A stretch of 64,000 bases of DNA from Pedobacter sp. N36a (GTDB lineage: Bacteria; Bacteroidota; Bacteroidia; Sphingobacteriales; Sphingobacteriaceae), in NCBI RefSeq assembly GCF_014472395.1, contig NZ_JACSZW010000002.1, positions 186,001-250,000 of the forward strand, read 5' to 3'. Shown here in pieces: positions 1 to 7,783 of this stretch. The first letter of the stretch is position 1; each line of letters begins with the position of its first letter. The translations under genes and the position numbers were made by a program. Under the pieces are notes generated by a model. The model was not told where the DNA came from and did no database searches. It saw nothing but the letters and a program-made list of their open reading frames with translations.

Positions 1-114
1 TTTAGTGGTCAGCTGACCGCAATTGTGAAGTCTGAGGAAAAACAAGGTGTGATTTATTTTGAAGCTGCTGCGAAGGGCTTGAAATCTGCCGTGCTGAACA
101 TTGAAGTGAAGTAA
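1..114 (+). CDS. C-terminal end of a probable GH2 beta-galactosidase-like enzyme (partial)
   Basis: An open frame enters from the left edge and stops at TAA 112-114, giving 37 residues. The pattern of a short beta-rich stretch (LTAIVKSEEKQG) followed by AKGLKSA resembles the invasin/Ig-like C-terminal domain of Bacteroidota family 2 glycoside hydrolases, which hydrolyse beta-galactosides or related glycans outside the cytoplasm. Only the last fold element is visible, so the catalytic domain and the substrate cannot be judged. A strong hairpin follows 16 bases later, consistent with the end of a transcription unit. Another Ig-like extracellular protein is possible. Confidence 0.5.
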   Translation, partial: FSGQLTAIVKSEEKQGVIYFEAAAKGLKSAVLNIEVK

Positions 115-129
115 TTTGAGGTAGCTATG

Positions 130-172
130 AACAGGCTGGTTGGTTTTTAATCTAACCAGCCTGTTTTATTCG
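130..172. terminator. Bidirectional intrinsic terminator
   Basis: A perfect 12-bp inverted repeat (130-141 with 154-165) is followed by TTTATT on the plus strand and by an A-rich stretch that reads as T on the minus strand. It lies between the end of the GH2-like gene and the convergent end of the GAF gene and probably serves both. Confidence 0.8.
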
Positions 173-174
173 CT

Positions 175-729
175 TTATTTCTCAAGTACTTCTAGTTGGT
201 CTTCTGTGTTTACTATGTTTTTTAACCGTTCCTTTTTCTCAATTTCCTGGATGACCATTTCTGCAAATCCTTTTAAAGACTCCACCTGTTCAGCGCTAAA
301 TTCCCTCAATTTAGTGTCAGTAATGCATAAGGTACCTATCATAAATCCATCTGAAGTGATTAATGGGGCGCTGGCATAGAATTTAAAACCATATTCTGCA
401 ACAATGACTGGATTGGTCAATAGGCACTTTTCTTCTTTAGCATAATGAATGATTAGGGGTTCGGAGTCTAGAATAGCAATTGAACAAAGACTTCTTCCCC
501 TTGATGTAGACTCAGCCCCACTTAGTCCAATCCCTGATCTAAAGAATACATGATTGAGGTCTACTAATGAAATCAAGGCCATTGGACTTTCAAATTTTTT
601 TGCGGTTAGCTGTACAATCTGATCCAATATGGGGTCATCAAAAGCATTGATTACATGGTAACGCTTTAAAGCAGCAATGCGCTCAAAGTCGTTGGAAGGG
701 ATGATGTTTCTGTTAAAAATGTTTTCCAT
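175..729 (-). CDS. GAF domain protein
   Basis: The 184-residue protein is almost entirely one GAF domain (about residues 15-165). It has the layout of stand-alone bacterial GAF proteins: a helix with RIAALKRYHVI, then SPMALISLVDL, a segment ending in CSIAI, FKFYASAPLI and GTLCITD. GAF domains bind small ligands or chromophores and act as sensors, but there is no output domain here, so it would have to act through another protein. There is no signal peptide, so it is probably cytoplasmic. It ends convergently with the upstream glycosidase. The ligand is not predictable. Confidence 0.8.
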   Translation of the reverse strand: MENIFNRNIIPSNDFERIAALKRYHVINAFDDPILDQIVQLTAKKFESPMALISLVDLNHVFFRSGIGLSGAESTSRGRSLCSIAILDSEPLIIHYAKEEKCLLTNPVIVAEYGFKFYASAPLITSDGFMIGTLCITDTKLREFSAEQVESLKGFAEMVIQEIEKKERLKNIVNTEDQLEVLEK

Positions 730-1124
730 ATCTGCTTTTTTGGGAATAGACCCGGTTTCTGAATTTTTTTAAGGAAAGCATGAATCAAATAAAGTCTTTT
801 TCTTAGTTAGATTATTTTAATTAAAGTGTAAAATAACAGAATTATTTTAAAAGGTGGCGGTAAAACTTTGTAACCTCTTAAGTAGATCGTCTTTTGGAAC
901 AGATTGTTTTATGACGAATGTAACGGCAAAATCTAATTTATAACTGTTCATTGCTAAAACCTATCTTTAAATTTATGGGATAAAGTTTATTTTGGTGTAA
1001 TATTCAACTAATAATATTGCTTTTTGATATCATATTAGTAATATATAATAAATATAGAGATATAAATTTACTTCTTGTTTGTATTGACAAGTGTTAATTT
1101 TAAAAAAGATGCGACATTTAAAGA
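730..1124. other. Intergenic stretch, mostly A+T rich
   Basis: These 395 bases separate the divergently transcribed GAF and XRE genes and should contain both promoters, although I find no clear TAnnTTTG box. The only coding-like feature is a 34-codon minus-strand frame from ATG at 951 to a stop at 847. Its composition is protein-like (it begins MNSYKLDFAVTF) but I recognise no family. Given the gene debris that follows, it may be another remnant. Confidence 0.35.
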
Positions 1125-1421
1125 ATGAAAGATTTATTCAAAAAGGACTACGAGATAGTTGGAGAGAATGTAAGAGCCATTCGCAAGGCATTAGGCTTAA
1201 CTCAGGACGAATTAGCGAATAGGTGTTCTGTTAATTCTGCCAAAATTAGTAAGATTGAAAATGCCAGAACGGATTACATGTTCTCTACGTTATTGGAAAT
1301 TTGTGAAGGGCTCAAATGCAATTTGCCAGATGTGACTGGGAAAAAACTGGTTGAACAGCCCATTGAGGAAGAAGTAACGTTGCTTACAATTGAAGGACCT
1401 AAGGTGCTTTTATTAAATTAA
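1125..1421 (+). CDS. XRE-family helix-turn-helix regulator
   Basis: The 98-residue protein has a helix-turn-helix of the Cro/C1 (XRE) type at about residues 13-68. GLTQDELANRCSV contains the turn and SAKISKIENAR the recognition helix. The remaining C-terminal 30 residues are acidic and probably mediate dimerisation. It is a DNA-binding regulator of unknown target. The next gene downstream is a decayed SMP-30 remnant whose open frame begins at the stop codon of this gene, so the original regulatory context may be lost. No toxin partner is visible. Confidence 0.8.
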   Translation: MKDLFKKDYEIVGENVRAIRKALGLTQDELANRCSVNSAKISKIENARTDYMFSTLLEICEGLKCNLPDVTGKKLVEQPIEEEVTLLTIEGPKVLLLN

Positions 1422-1713
1422 TTATTAGCAGAGAACTTTCTGCAATCAGCCCTTCTGGAAAAATAAAGGTACTATTGGCGGATTTCGAGAGTAAACAGTT
1501 TAATGGTCCAAATGATCTTTGGATCAATGCTAAAGGAGGAATCTATTTTACGGATCCTCATTATAAGCGTCACTATTGGACACGAACGGGGACTGATTTA
1601 AGCAGTGACGATGTTTATTATCTTCCTAAAGGAGCAAAACAGGCGAAACGTGTGGCTGCGGGGATGGTCAGGCAATCTATAGCCTGCCAGTGAATGTAAA
1701 AGGAGTAGAATAA
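1421..1713 (+). pseudogene. SMP-30/gluconolactonase remnant with internal deletion
   Basis: The frame from about 1421 reads RELSAISPSGKIKVL, then FNGPNDLW, GGIYFTDPHYKR and YYLPKGAKQA. These are hallmark segments of SMP-30/gluconolactonase/LRE-family lactonases, which open aldonolactones with a divalent metal in a six-bladed propeller. The frame then breaks after AKRVA. The +2 frame continues with GQAIYSLPVNVKGVE and a stop at 1711-1713, which matches the family's C-terminal end. The N-terminal blades and roughly the second half of the propeller are absent, and the two kept pieces are out of frame. No functional enzyme is expected. The start is undefined; the open frame begins at the stop codon of the XRE gene. 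Confidence 0.75.
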
Positions 1714-1773
1714 TTCGTTTAAAGGTGATGAATAGATTAAAATGATCAGGAAGACATCGATGTTAAAATAATA

Positions 1774-1808
1774 AACCCGGTAGCTTAAACAGCCGACCGG
1801 GTTTTTTG
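1774..1808. terminator. Intrinsic terminator
   Basis: An 8-bp G+C-rich stem (1774-1781 with 1796-1803) is followed by a run of six T. It lies after the SMP-30 remnant and before the convergent end of the gene at 1842. Confidence 0.75.
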
Positions 1809-1841
1809 TATATCATGTATTATGCAGGTAGTGTAAAGTGA

Positions 1842-2162
1842 TTAATTCATGTTCAGGCGTTTCTCACAATCCTTGATGAACTTATTCCCAAGTTTCTGAA
1901 CAATCAATTTCAGGCTCCCGTGGCGTCCTGTAGCCGAACAGAAATAGTAATAAGCAATTGTGGCATCATCTAATGCTCCACGGTGAGTAGGGGGAAGTGG
2001 CTGATCACAATATTTGGTAAATAAGTCAGTAAAAGTGTCTTCTAATCTATTGTCGGATTTTAAAGTGAGGTAACCTCTGGAATCCCTATAGTTCATAGCC
2101 GCATTCAATTCTGCAATGAATTGATCATATTTATGCGAAAAATCAAAGTCATTCTGGTTCAT
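1842..2162 (-). CDS. Hypothetical protein, 106 aa
   Basis: I do not recognise the family. The protein is soluble with no signal peptide or membrane segment. It begins MNQNDFDFSHKYDQF and is mixed helical, with a central PLPPTHRGALDDATIAYYYF segment and a basic C-terminal helix. The frame is clean and starts with ATG at the first opportunity. It sits alone between a terminator and a 384-base gap. Confidence 0.55.
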   Translation of the reverse strand: MNQNDFDFSHKYDQFIAELNAAMNYRDSRGYLTLKSDNRLEDTFTDLFTKYCDQPLPPTHRGALDDATIAYYYFCSATGRHGSLKLIVQKLGNKFIKDCEKRLNMN

Positions 2163-2546
2163 ATTTGGTTAGTTTAAATTTCCGGTAATCCCCTAACTTG
2201 CTGATTTGTTGCGGTGTTTTGCTAAGGAATTACAATACAATATACTGAGTTTGTTTTATTTTACCTAATTAATTTCAAAGCATTACTAACACGCGCCCAG
2301 CTGAACTTCGGAACGTCATTTTTAAAGAAACGGGACTTCAGACTGATGGAATGATTTATTTTTCTGAAATTTTAAGGCTTTTGTTTATTATTGATAATCT
2401 TTGCGATTTGGGGAATGATTAGGTTTTATTCCCAGTAAGTAACCCAATTCTAGCTGAGGAAAGCCAGTTGCTCATTGTAGGTTGCTGCCGATCGCGTTAA
2501 CATACATTTTTGTGGTGTAAATGATTAACCCCTAAAATTAAACACC
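2163..2546. other. Intergenic stretch with a possible decayed coding fragment
   Basis: These 384 bases separate the divergent genes at 1842 and 2547. A plus-strand frame at about 2291-2422 reads PAELRNVIFKETG followed by LQTDGMIYF. This faintly resembles the C-terminal end of the AAA+ domain of sigma-54 activators, where RELRNVI is typical. It has no start codon and is too short to call. Otherwise the stretch is A+T rich and presumably holds promoters. Confidence 0.25.
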
Positions 2547-3578
2547 ATGAAGAAAAACTTTTTACTGTCATTAGTCTGTCCGATCATAGGCTTCATGTGC
2601 ACACCCGCAGCATTTGCACAGAAAGGAAATCCACCTTTTGGAAATCAGATCTACTTCAACAATTATTCGACAGATGTAAACTCGAAAATGCGAAGACCCA
2701 GTACGATTAGTGCGGCTGATACGGCTGTTTATCAGGCCTTCACTATGCTTTCGCCCGATCCTCTTTCTCCTAGTGAAAATTTTGTTCCAAAAAGCCCGAT
2801 TATGTTGGGTGTAAAATTGAGCCCCAGTTTAACTAATTTTTTTCCAGTGGATGTAAAGTCGATATCTAAATCTTATTCCAGTTATTTAATATCAGACGGT
2901 TCTGAGGCCATATTAATTGCGGTGGGGATCAACAAAGAAAATGTAGGTGATTATCGTTACCGGGTGGTGGAAAATGACAGTGTCGAATTGGTGCCATGGT
3001 CTAAAATTCCTGCATTAGCGCAAAATTATGGCGCGAAACAGCCTTATGGATTTATTGGTAAATTCCAATCACCAGGAAAACAGGTGTTCGTAGAGGTGGT
3101 CAACATCCATAATTATGGAATTAGGGATGGGGTGATTTTTGATTGGCGTACCAGTTTTAAACCGGTTCTTCTTCAAATGGGCGTGCTGCAGCCAGAAAGT
3201 AAAAACACAGCAACGGCATATTATAATCTCCTGGCAAGAATACCCAATCCTGGTCTTGCAAGTAAGTATGACCCTATAACAAATATTCCTTTAAATTTTG
3301 CCTTCCCTGTGGATCGCATTAGTAACATGACTTTGTACTTTAAAAATCATGAAACGGTGATGTACTCCATCTTTTTGATTAGTAAAGTAAAAGGAAGACC
3401 AGATACCACCGAGCTTAGGGAAGTTTTTAGAGACGATGTCTTTGAACTGGATAGTAAGTATTATCAGAACCCAGGGAAATATGAAATTCTAATCCAGAGG
3501 GCAGGGGACGTGGGTTGGTGGCCCGAAAGCCAAGTCTTACGGGTCCCATTTGAAGTAAAACAGACATGTTCTAGATAG
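2547..3578 (+). pseudogene. N-terminal sensor half of a broken LytS-type sensor kinase gene
   Basis: This 343-codon frame has a clear signal peptide (MKKNFLLSLV to AFAQ, cleavage near residue 25) and a long beta-rich extracytoplasmic region ending in QVLRVPFEVK. That ending is where sensor kinases of this type normally enter a transmembrane helix. Instead the frame runs out six residues later (QTCSR, stop). A second frame starting at 3559 then supplies the C-terminal kinase part. The membrane helix, the linker and the histidine-containing helix are missing. As it stands it could be exported as a periplasmic sensor fragment without a kinase. The alternative is an independent secreted protein of unknown function. 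Confidence 0.6.
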
Positions 3579-4017
3579 CGACAAAGAAGAATTAATCAGT
3601 CTGGAAGATGAATTGCAATTAATGTCTGATTACCTGCAAATGGAACAGCTTCGCTTTAACTTTCAATATGAAATTCAACTGGATGACCGAATCAATCAAG
3701 CCAATGTGGAGATTCCTGCGATGTTATTGCAGCCATTTATAGAGAATGCCGTAAAACATGGAATAGCTGGCTTAAAGGGGGAAGGGGAGATTTTGTTGGC
3801 CGTCAGCTTAAAGGGAAACGATCTCTTATTTACGATAACAGACAATGGGAAGGGCTTCGATGTTCAAGCAAAAGCATCCGGTTACGGATTAAAATTAGCG
3901 GAAGAGTATGTAGCTTTACTTTGTCAGATTTATAAAGAACAACCTACAACATTACATATAGATTCAAATGAAAAAGGGACAACTAGTCGCATTCAATTAT
4001 CAAACTGGAACCTCTAA
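3559..4017 (+). pseudogene. C-terminal ATPase half of a LytS-type histidine kinase, 5' end deleted
   Basis: In frame from 3559, the sequence reads RHVLDSDKEELISLEDELQ, YLQMEQLRF, IPAMLLQPFIENAVKHGI (N box), DNGKGF (G1 box) and GYGLKLAEE (G2 box). This is the second half of the His_kinase/HATPase_c unit of LytS/YehU-type kinases. The phospho-accepting helix and membrane anchor that should precede it are absent, and a stop codon lies just upstream in frame. The likely explanation is a deletion joining this piece out of frame to the secreted sensor half. The stop overlaps the start of the response regulator (TAATG), so the regulator was translationally coupled to this kinase. Confidence 0.75.
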
Positions 4018-4775
4018 TGATTAACGCAATTATAATTGACGACGAGCAGCATAATATTGAAAATATAAAAAACATCATTGATAAGTACAGATCAGATATT
4101 ACAATTGTTGCTGTGGCGGAGGATGCGGATGAAGGGATTTCTGCAATTAAAGCCTATACTCCGGATCTGGTTTTTCTGGACATACAAATGCCTGGTAAAT
4201 CGGGCTTTGAGCTGTTGAGCAGCTTGCCAGGATTGAATTTTGAGGTGATCTTCATTACTGCGCACGATAAATATGGAATTCAGGCCATTAAATTTTCTGC
4301 GTTAGATTATCTGCTAAAGCCGATTAACATTAAGGAATTTAATGAGGCAATTGATAAGGCAAAGCAAAAGATAAACACCAAAAAACAGAACCATCATATT
4401 GAAAACCTGCTGGAATACCTGAAAGCCGGAAATAAAGAGAGTCCTAAGATTGCCCTGCCCACCTTAAAAGAGATTATGTATGTGCGCATTGCCGATATCA
4501 TTCGCTGCGAGGCGACCAACAATTACACCAGCTTCTTCCTGCAAAACGGAGAGCAGGTACTCGTTTGCAAAACATTAAAAGACTTTGCCGAACTACTACG
4601 ACCTCACCAATTCGTTAGAACACATCAATCACATCTGGTAAATATTCAATTTGTGAAAAGTTATCTCAAAGAAGATGGAGGTACCTTATTGCTAAATGAT
4701 TTACAAAAAGTACCGATTTCCAGACAAAATAGGGAATTGACTAAAAATGCACTAAAAGCGGCGCTCACCATTTAA
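4017..4775 (+). CDS. LytTR-family response regulator
   Basis: The 252-residue protein has a receiver domain (about 1-120) with the acidic pocket D8/D9, phospho-acceptor D55 in VFLDIQMPG, T81 and K101. A LytTR DNA-binding domain follows (about 145-250), containing YVRIADIIRCEA, a THQSHLVN segment and VPISRQNR. It should bind DNA when phosphorylated by the partner kinase. ATG 4017 overlaps the kinase stop, so it is the second gene of a two-gene unit. All key residues are present although the kinase is broken, so it may now be an orphan or be phosphorylated by another kinase. Its target could be the lipoprotein gene that follows, but this is inference. Confidence 0.88.
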   Translation: MINAIIIDDEQHNIENIKNIIDKYRSDITIVAVAEDADEGISAIKAYTPDLVFLDIQMPGKSGFELLSSLPGLNFEVIFITAHDKYGIQAIKFSALDYLLKPINIKEFNEAIDKAKQKINTKKQNHHIENLLEYLKAGNKESPKIALPTLKEIMYVRIADIIRCEATNNYTSFFLQNGEQVLVCKTLKDFAELLRPHQFVRTHQSHLVNIQFVKSYLKEDGGTLLLNDLQKVPISRQNRELTKNALKAALTI

Positions 4776-4938
4776 TCTTAATTTACCCTTTATTCAATCA
4801 ATTTTTCTTAAAATACATCAGATCTCTGCCAATCTCGTTCAACAAATGGCTAATCGAACAGATCTTTTTATGGATCAGCAACTATAACTTTATGATTAAT
4901 TAGAGAACTAACAAATAATAAATTATACATTTTATAAA

Positions 4939-5667
4939 ATGATGAAGCCAAATTATTTAATTTATCTGCTCCTTTTATCACTTTCTTTGAATACTTCCTG
5001 TAGAAAGAAAAATGTGATTGATACCATTGTCGATGTCAACGAAACTACTGATTTTTTGGGTAGTGACTGGACACTGTATACGCCAGTGAAGAAGATCCAT
5101 CTGGATGATGATGTCGGACTGAAAACTTATGCCTGGACTACCTACAAATCTGCCTGCTCGCCCCTGATCTGTTCTGATTACAGTTATGATAGCAGCACGT
5201 TCACAGAAACATTTCAGATTTTAACAACAAAGTCGAATCGTTCAGAAATTCGGATAGAGGACAATTACAGCACAGGAAGCAGACAGTTTTCAGGCTATCT
5301 TAAATTTGATGCGCCGCTGAATGATGAAAGTCTAATGCAGATTTTTGGCAGTACCTCAGCAAACGCGACACAGCTGATGATTCGTGGATTTGCCGAGAAT
5401 GGGGGAACACTGAAAATTTCTAATAGCTCAGTTTTAGCCACGGGCGTATACAATAAAGAAGTTCATGTCAATGTGATTCACTTGCAGGAAGACACTGGAA
5501 GCAAGATGGTCGTTTATATAGATGGCGAAAAGAAGTTTGAAAAGCCTGACGGCGAAAGTGCGACTAATTATATGAAATACGGATGTTATGGTACCATGAA
5601 AACCGGTAAGGCTGTGGTACAATGGAGAGATGTGAAGTTTTATAAGAACGGTACAGCGCCAGATTAA
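4939..5667 (+). CDS. Lipoprotein with a polysaccharide-lyase-like jelly-roll domain
   Basis: The 242-residue protein begins with a lipoprotein signal ending in the lipobox LNTSC (Cys about 21), so it is anchored in the outer or inner membrane. The rest is beta rich and contains RSEIRIEDNY, SGYLKFDAP, QIFG, NKEVHVNVIH, VVYIDGEKKF and KYGCYGT. The order resembles concanavalin-like jelly-roll proteins near the PL7/PL20 lyases (RSE-R, QIF, YIDG, KYG-YG). I cannot confirm the catalytic residues. A carbohydrate-binding or lyase-like role at the cell surface is likely. It follows the LytTR regulator by 163 bases and ends at its own hairpin. Confidence 0.55.
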   Translation: MMKPNYLIYLLLLSLSLNTSCRKKNVIDTIVDVNETTDFLGSDWTLYTPVKKIHLDDDVGLKTYAWTTYKSACSPLICSDYSYDSSTFTETFQILTTKSNRSEIRIEDNYSTGSRQFSGYLKFDAPLNDESLMQIFGSTSANATQLMIRGFAENGGTLKISNSSVLATGVYNKEVHVNVIHLQEDTGSKMVVYIDGEKKFEKPDGESATNYMKYGCYGTMKTGKAVVQWRDVKFYKNGTAPD

Positions 5668-5684
5668 ATCGCTTAAAAATGGAT

Positions 5685-5711
5685 GCAGCCCTGCAAAGGG
5701 CTGCTTAATTT
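5685..5711 (+). terminator. Intrinsic terminator
   Basis: An 8-bp stem (5685-5692 with 5697-5704, GCAGCCCT arm) is followed by TTAATTT. It lies directly after the lipoprotein gene and covers the stop of the convergent gene at 5705. Confidence 0.65.
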
Positions 5712-5953
5712 AAAGTAAAAATAAAATCTGAAGCAGCGCTATTGCCCACATAAAATTTAATCGTCGTTTTTGGGCTTTTTAATAATGGGGCATAGGGACC
5801 AATAAGGTCGGAAAACTGCATTTTTAAAACGTCCATATCTGTGTCTTCAGGTACACGAATCAATAAATCACCGCCACTTGACCTGATTTTCCAGTCTTTA
5901 AATGCTTCTTCAGTTTGGAGCATCTTTTTCCATTCTTGTTGGTACTTGCTCAT
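5705..5953 (-). CDS. Hypothetical protein, 82 aa
   Basis: I do not recognise this family. It is a small soluble protein starting MSKYQQEWKKML, with a polar N-terminal helix and a beta-rich C-terminal half (IRSSGGDLLIRV, TTIKFYVGN). Its ATG at 5953 overlaps the stop of the frameshifted HxlR remnant upstream, so the two read as a translationally coupled pair. Because the upstream gene is damaged, this reading frame could also have been created or exposed by the same rearrangement. Confidence 0.45.
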   Translation of the reverse strand: MSKYQQEWKKMLQTEEAFKDWKIRSSGGDLLIRVPEDTDMDVLKMQFSDLIGPYAPLLKSPKTTIKFYVGNSAASDFIFTLN

Positions 5954-6224
5954 GATGGTGTTTCCTTTTTTATTTTCATTCTGTGGCTAACCAGGCTATT
6001 GAGTTCCAATTCTTGCAGGTCTTTCGTCAGCATCTTAGCGGAGATATTTCAATCTCGCGCTGGATCTTTTTGAAAGTATTGTTTTCCTCCAGTCTCCCAT
6101 TTAAATACCGTAGGATCCTGAGCAGCCATTTGCCGCCTAAAACATCGAATGTATCGTTTAAAGCCAGCCTTTCCTGTGCACAGGTTGCCTCTGTTGTGAT
6201 GCCTTTTTCCTTAACGGTTGCCAT
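5950..6224 (-). pseudogene. HxlR-family regulator, frameshifted and truncated
   Basis: From ATG 6224 the frame gives CAQERLALNDTFDVLGGKW, LLRILRYLNGR and FKKIQREIEI. This is the start of the winged-helix domain of HxlR (DUF24) regulators, which typically sense electrophiles or thiols and control a divergent reductase. The frame then ends, but shifting by one gives ISAKMLTKDLQELELNSLV, the expected recognition helix. That frame stops at 5950 after a short unrelated tail (KIKKETPS), whereas the family normally has about 40 more residues. At least one indel and a C-terminal loss have occurred. It diverges from the alcohol dehydrogenase remnant at 6318. Confidence 0.75.
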
Positions 6225-6289
6225 AATGATTTTAATTAAGCAATGAGTTACCTCGGGTTAACCCATAGCAAAAATAAGCTTTTCAGGAA

Positions 6290-6297
6290 TAATTTTG
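6290..6297 (+). promoter_or_regulatory. Candidate -7 box and operator palindrome of the HxlR/ADH divergent region
   Basis: TAATTTTG fits the Bacteroidota -7 consensus TAnnTTTG and lies 21 bases before the dehydrogenase start. About 26 bases upstream, GGGTTAACCC (6255-6264) is a perfect 10-bp palindrome in the intergenic region shared with the HxlR gene. It is a plausible operator for that regulator. Confidence 0.4.
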
Positions 6298-6317
6298 TAC
6301 TTATGAAACAGGATAAA

Positions 6318-6828
6318 ATGAAAGCAATTGTCTTAAAAGGATTTGGTGGTGCCGAGAATTTTGAATTTACTGAGGATATGCGGACATACCAATATGCTGG
6401 TTACCTCGGGAAATCCTAAAAGTCAGGAAACTCTTATAGACAATCGAGCATCACCCTCGCAAATTGTCGACTACCATAGCGAAGATTTTGCACAGCTGAT
6501 CGTGACTAAAAACCAAGGAAATCCTTTTGATGTCTGTGTTGATCTGGTAGGCCTGGAGCCGTCAGAATTATGTGCCCAGGTAATCCGTGTAAATGGCAGG
6601 CATGCAAAGGTAACGGCCTTCGAAACTCCAAAAGCCAGGTCTAACTTCTTTGATAGAGGAGCTACTGTATACCATATTTCAAACTATGCTTATTCGCTTT
6701 CTGATCATTTAAAATGGTACGGAGATCAATTGAGCAGAATCGCTGAAATGCTGGAAAATAAAAGTATTACCAATCCTCGAGAAGAAAATACAACTCATGG
6801 AAAAAAAATAGTGATGAATATCTACTAA
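6318..6828 (+). pseudogene. Zinc-type alcohol dehydrogenase/quinone reductase remnant with internal deletion
   Basis: The start at 6318 gives MKAIVLKGFGGAENFEFTED, the N-terminal strand of medium-chain dehydrogenases/reductases. The frame then switches by one. From about 6380 the +1 frame carries the cofactor-domain pieces VDYHSEDFAQLI and FDVCVDLVGLE, then the normal C-terminal end THGKKIVMN. About 130 central residues, including the GxGxxG loop, are gone. The protein cannot be a working oxidoreductase. It was probably the target of the divergent HxlR gene, which is also damaged. The downstream piece is open for 161 codons, which would mislead automated callers. Confidence 0.75.
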
Positions 6829-6912
6829 ATATAAAGAAAGAACATTGGTGATAAAATCTAGATATCTAGTCATGTAATGGCTGTTTTTTGAAATATATAC
6901 AAGTAAAAAGGA

Positions 6913-6966
6913 CAAATAAACAGGACATAAAGTAAAGTGTATTTTACTTTATGTCCTGTTTATTTG
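6913..6966. repeat. Perfect 24-bp inverted repeat (long hairpin)
   Basis: The arm 6913-6936 is the exact reverse complement of 6943-6966, with a 6-base spacer (GTGTAT). It lies 85 bases after the ADH remnant and 35 bases before the membrane protein at 7002. The stem is A+T rich and unusually long for a terminator, and no T-run follows. It could be a terminator, a regulatory hairpin in the leader of the membrane-protein/XRE pair, or the trace of a miniature mobile element. Confidence 0.7.
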
Positions 6967-7001
6967 ATATTAATGTTTTATGTTTATTAAAAAAACGCTG
7001 T

Positions 7002-7472
7002 ATGAAAAATAATCTCTTATTACCCAGTAAGTACAAGGTATTTGGCTGGATTCTTTTTTTAGTATCCGCAGTATTATACATTTATTGCTGTTTTATTTAT
7101 CCTAGTATGAATGATGGTAAAAATTTAGATATCCCTGGTTTTACCTGGAGTTATCCCAGTCTGTTTACTTTTGGAGATAATGAACTGACGACGGCAATAT
7201 TTTCCAGCAGTGTATTGATTGGCTTATTGATGATCTGTTTCTCCAAGGAAAAAAACGAAGACGAATATATTTCCTTAATTAGATTACGTTCCTGGCAATG
7301 GGCAGTACTATTTTATTTTGGTATTTTATTTTTTGTGAATTTATTGGTTTATGGAATAGAGTTTTCAATTTTTTCATTGTATAATGTGCTCACCATATTT
7401 ATCGTATTCATTGTTAAGTTTTATTATAGTTTGTTTAAGTTAAGTAGAGAAAGGTTGATAGATGAAAAATAA
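7002..7472 (+). CDS. Small membrane protein paired with an XRE regulator
   Basis: I start this gene at ATG 7002 (MKNNLLLPSKYKV), because the upstream in-frame codons read through the hairpin. The 156-residue protein has about four transmembrane segments: VFGWILFLVSAVLYIYCCF, a segment at TTAIFSSSVLIGLLMI, WAVLFYFGILFFVNLLV and FSLYNVLTIFIVFIV. There is an extracytoplasmic loop between the first two. Its last codons overlap the start of the XRE gene. Such pairs of a multi-pass protein and a tiny HTH protein are common in bacteria, and the membrane protein may control the regulator. The gene is more A+T rich than its neighbours. The family is not recognised. Confidence 0.65.
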   Translation: MKNNLLLPSKYKVFGWILFLVSAVLYIYCCFIYPSMNDGKNLDIPGFTWSYPSLFTFGDNELTTAIFSSSVLIGLLMICFSKEKNEDEYISLIRLRSWQWAVLFYFGILFFVNLLVYGIEFSIFSLYNVLTIFIVFIVKFYYSLFKLSRERLIDEK

Positions 7473-7665
7473 CATGCGGGTCTTGAGAGCGATAAAAAAC
7501 ATCACCCAGGCAGAACTTAGTGATTTAATCCAGGTTTCCAGGCAAACCATCAATACCATAGAATCAGGGAAGTACGTGCCATCCACAGTCCTCGCTTTAA
7601 AAATGGCCAAAGTTTTCAATGTTCTTGTTGAGGAGATATTTGAATTGGAACCAGAAGATGAGTGA
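7462..7665 (+). CDS. Small XRE-family HTH regulator
   Basis: This 67-residue protein is little more than a helix-turn-helix domain: MRVLRAIKNITQAELSDLI, then VSRQTINTIESGKYVPST and an acidic tail EELFELEPEDE-like in character. It matches the compact XRE regulators of the YozG/YgzD type that accompany membrane proteins. It overlaps the upstream gene by 11 bases, so the two are co-translated. It probably autoregulates the pair, and the long hairpin upstream is a candidate site. Confidence 0.85.
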   Translation: MKNNMRVLRAIKNITQAELSDLIQVSRQTINTIESGKYVPSTVLALKMAKVFNVLVEEIFELEPEDE

Positions 7666-7783
7666 TTTTAATAATTAAATATAATTGAGTTACAATTGAG
7701 AATAGCTGAAACCCCTGATATGTCAGCAATTTCTTAAAAAAAAGCCATTTAAATGATGGATAAGATGACGATCTTTAGCGGCT

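Noticed and set aside
847..951. 34-codon minus-strand frame starting MNSYKLDFAV
   Set aside because: The composition is protein-like, but it is too short and unsupported by any motif. I noted it in the intergenic entry rather than calling a gene.
2291..2422. Possible sigma-54 activator fragment (PAELRNVIFKETG)
   Set aside because: The match is only seven or eight residues and there is no second motif. It could be coincidence.
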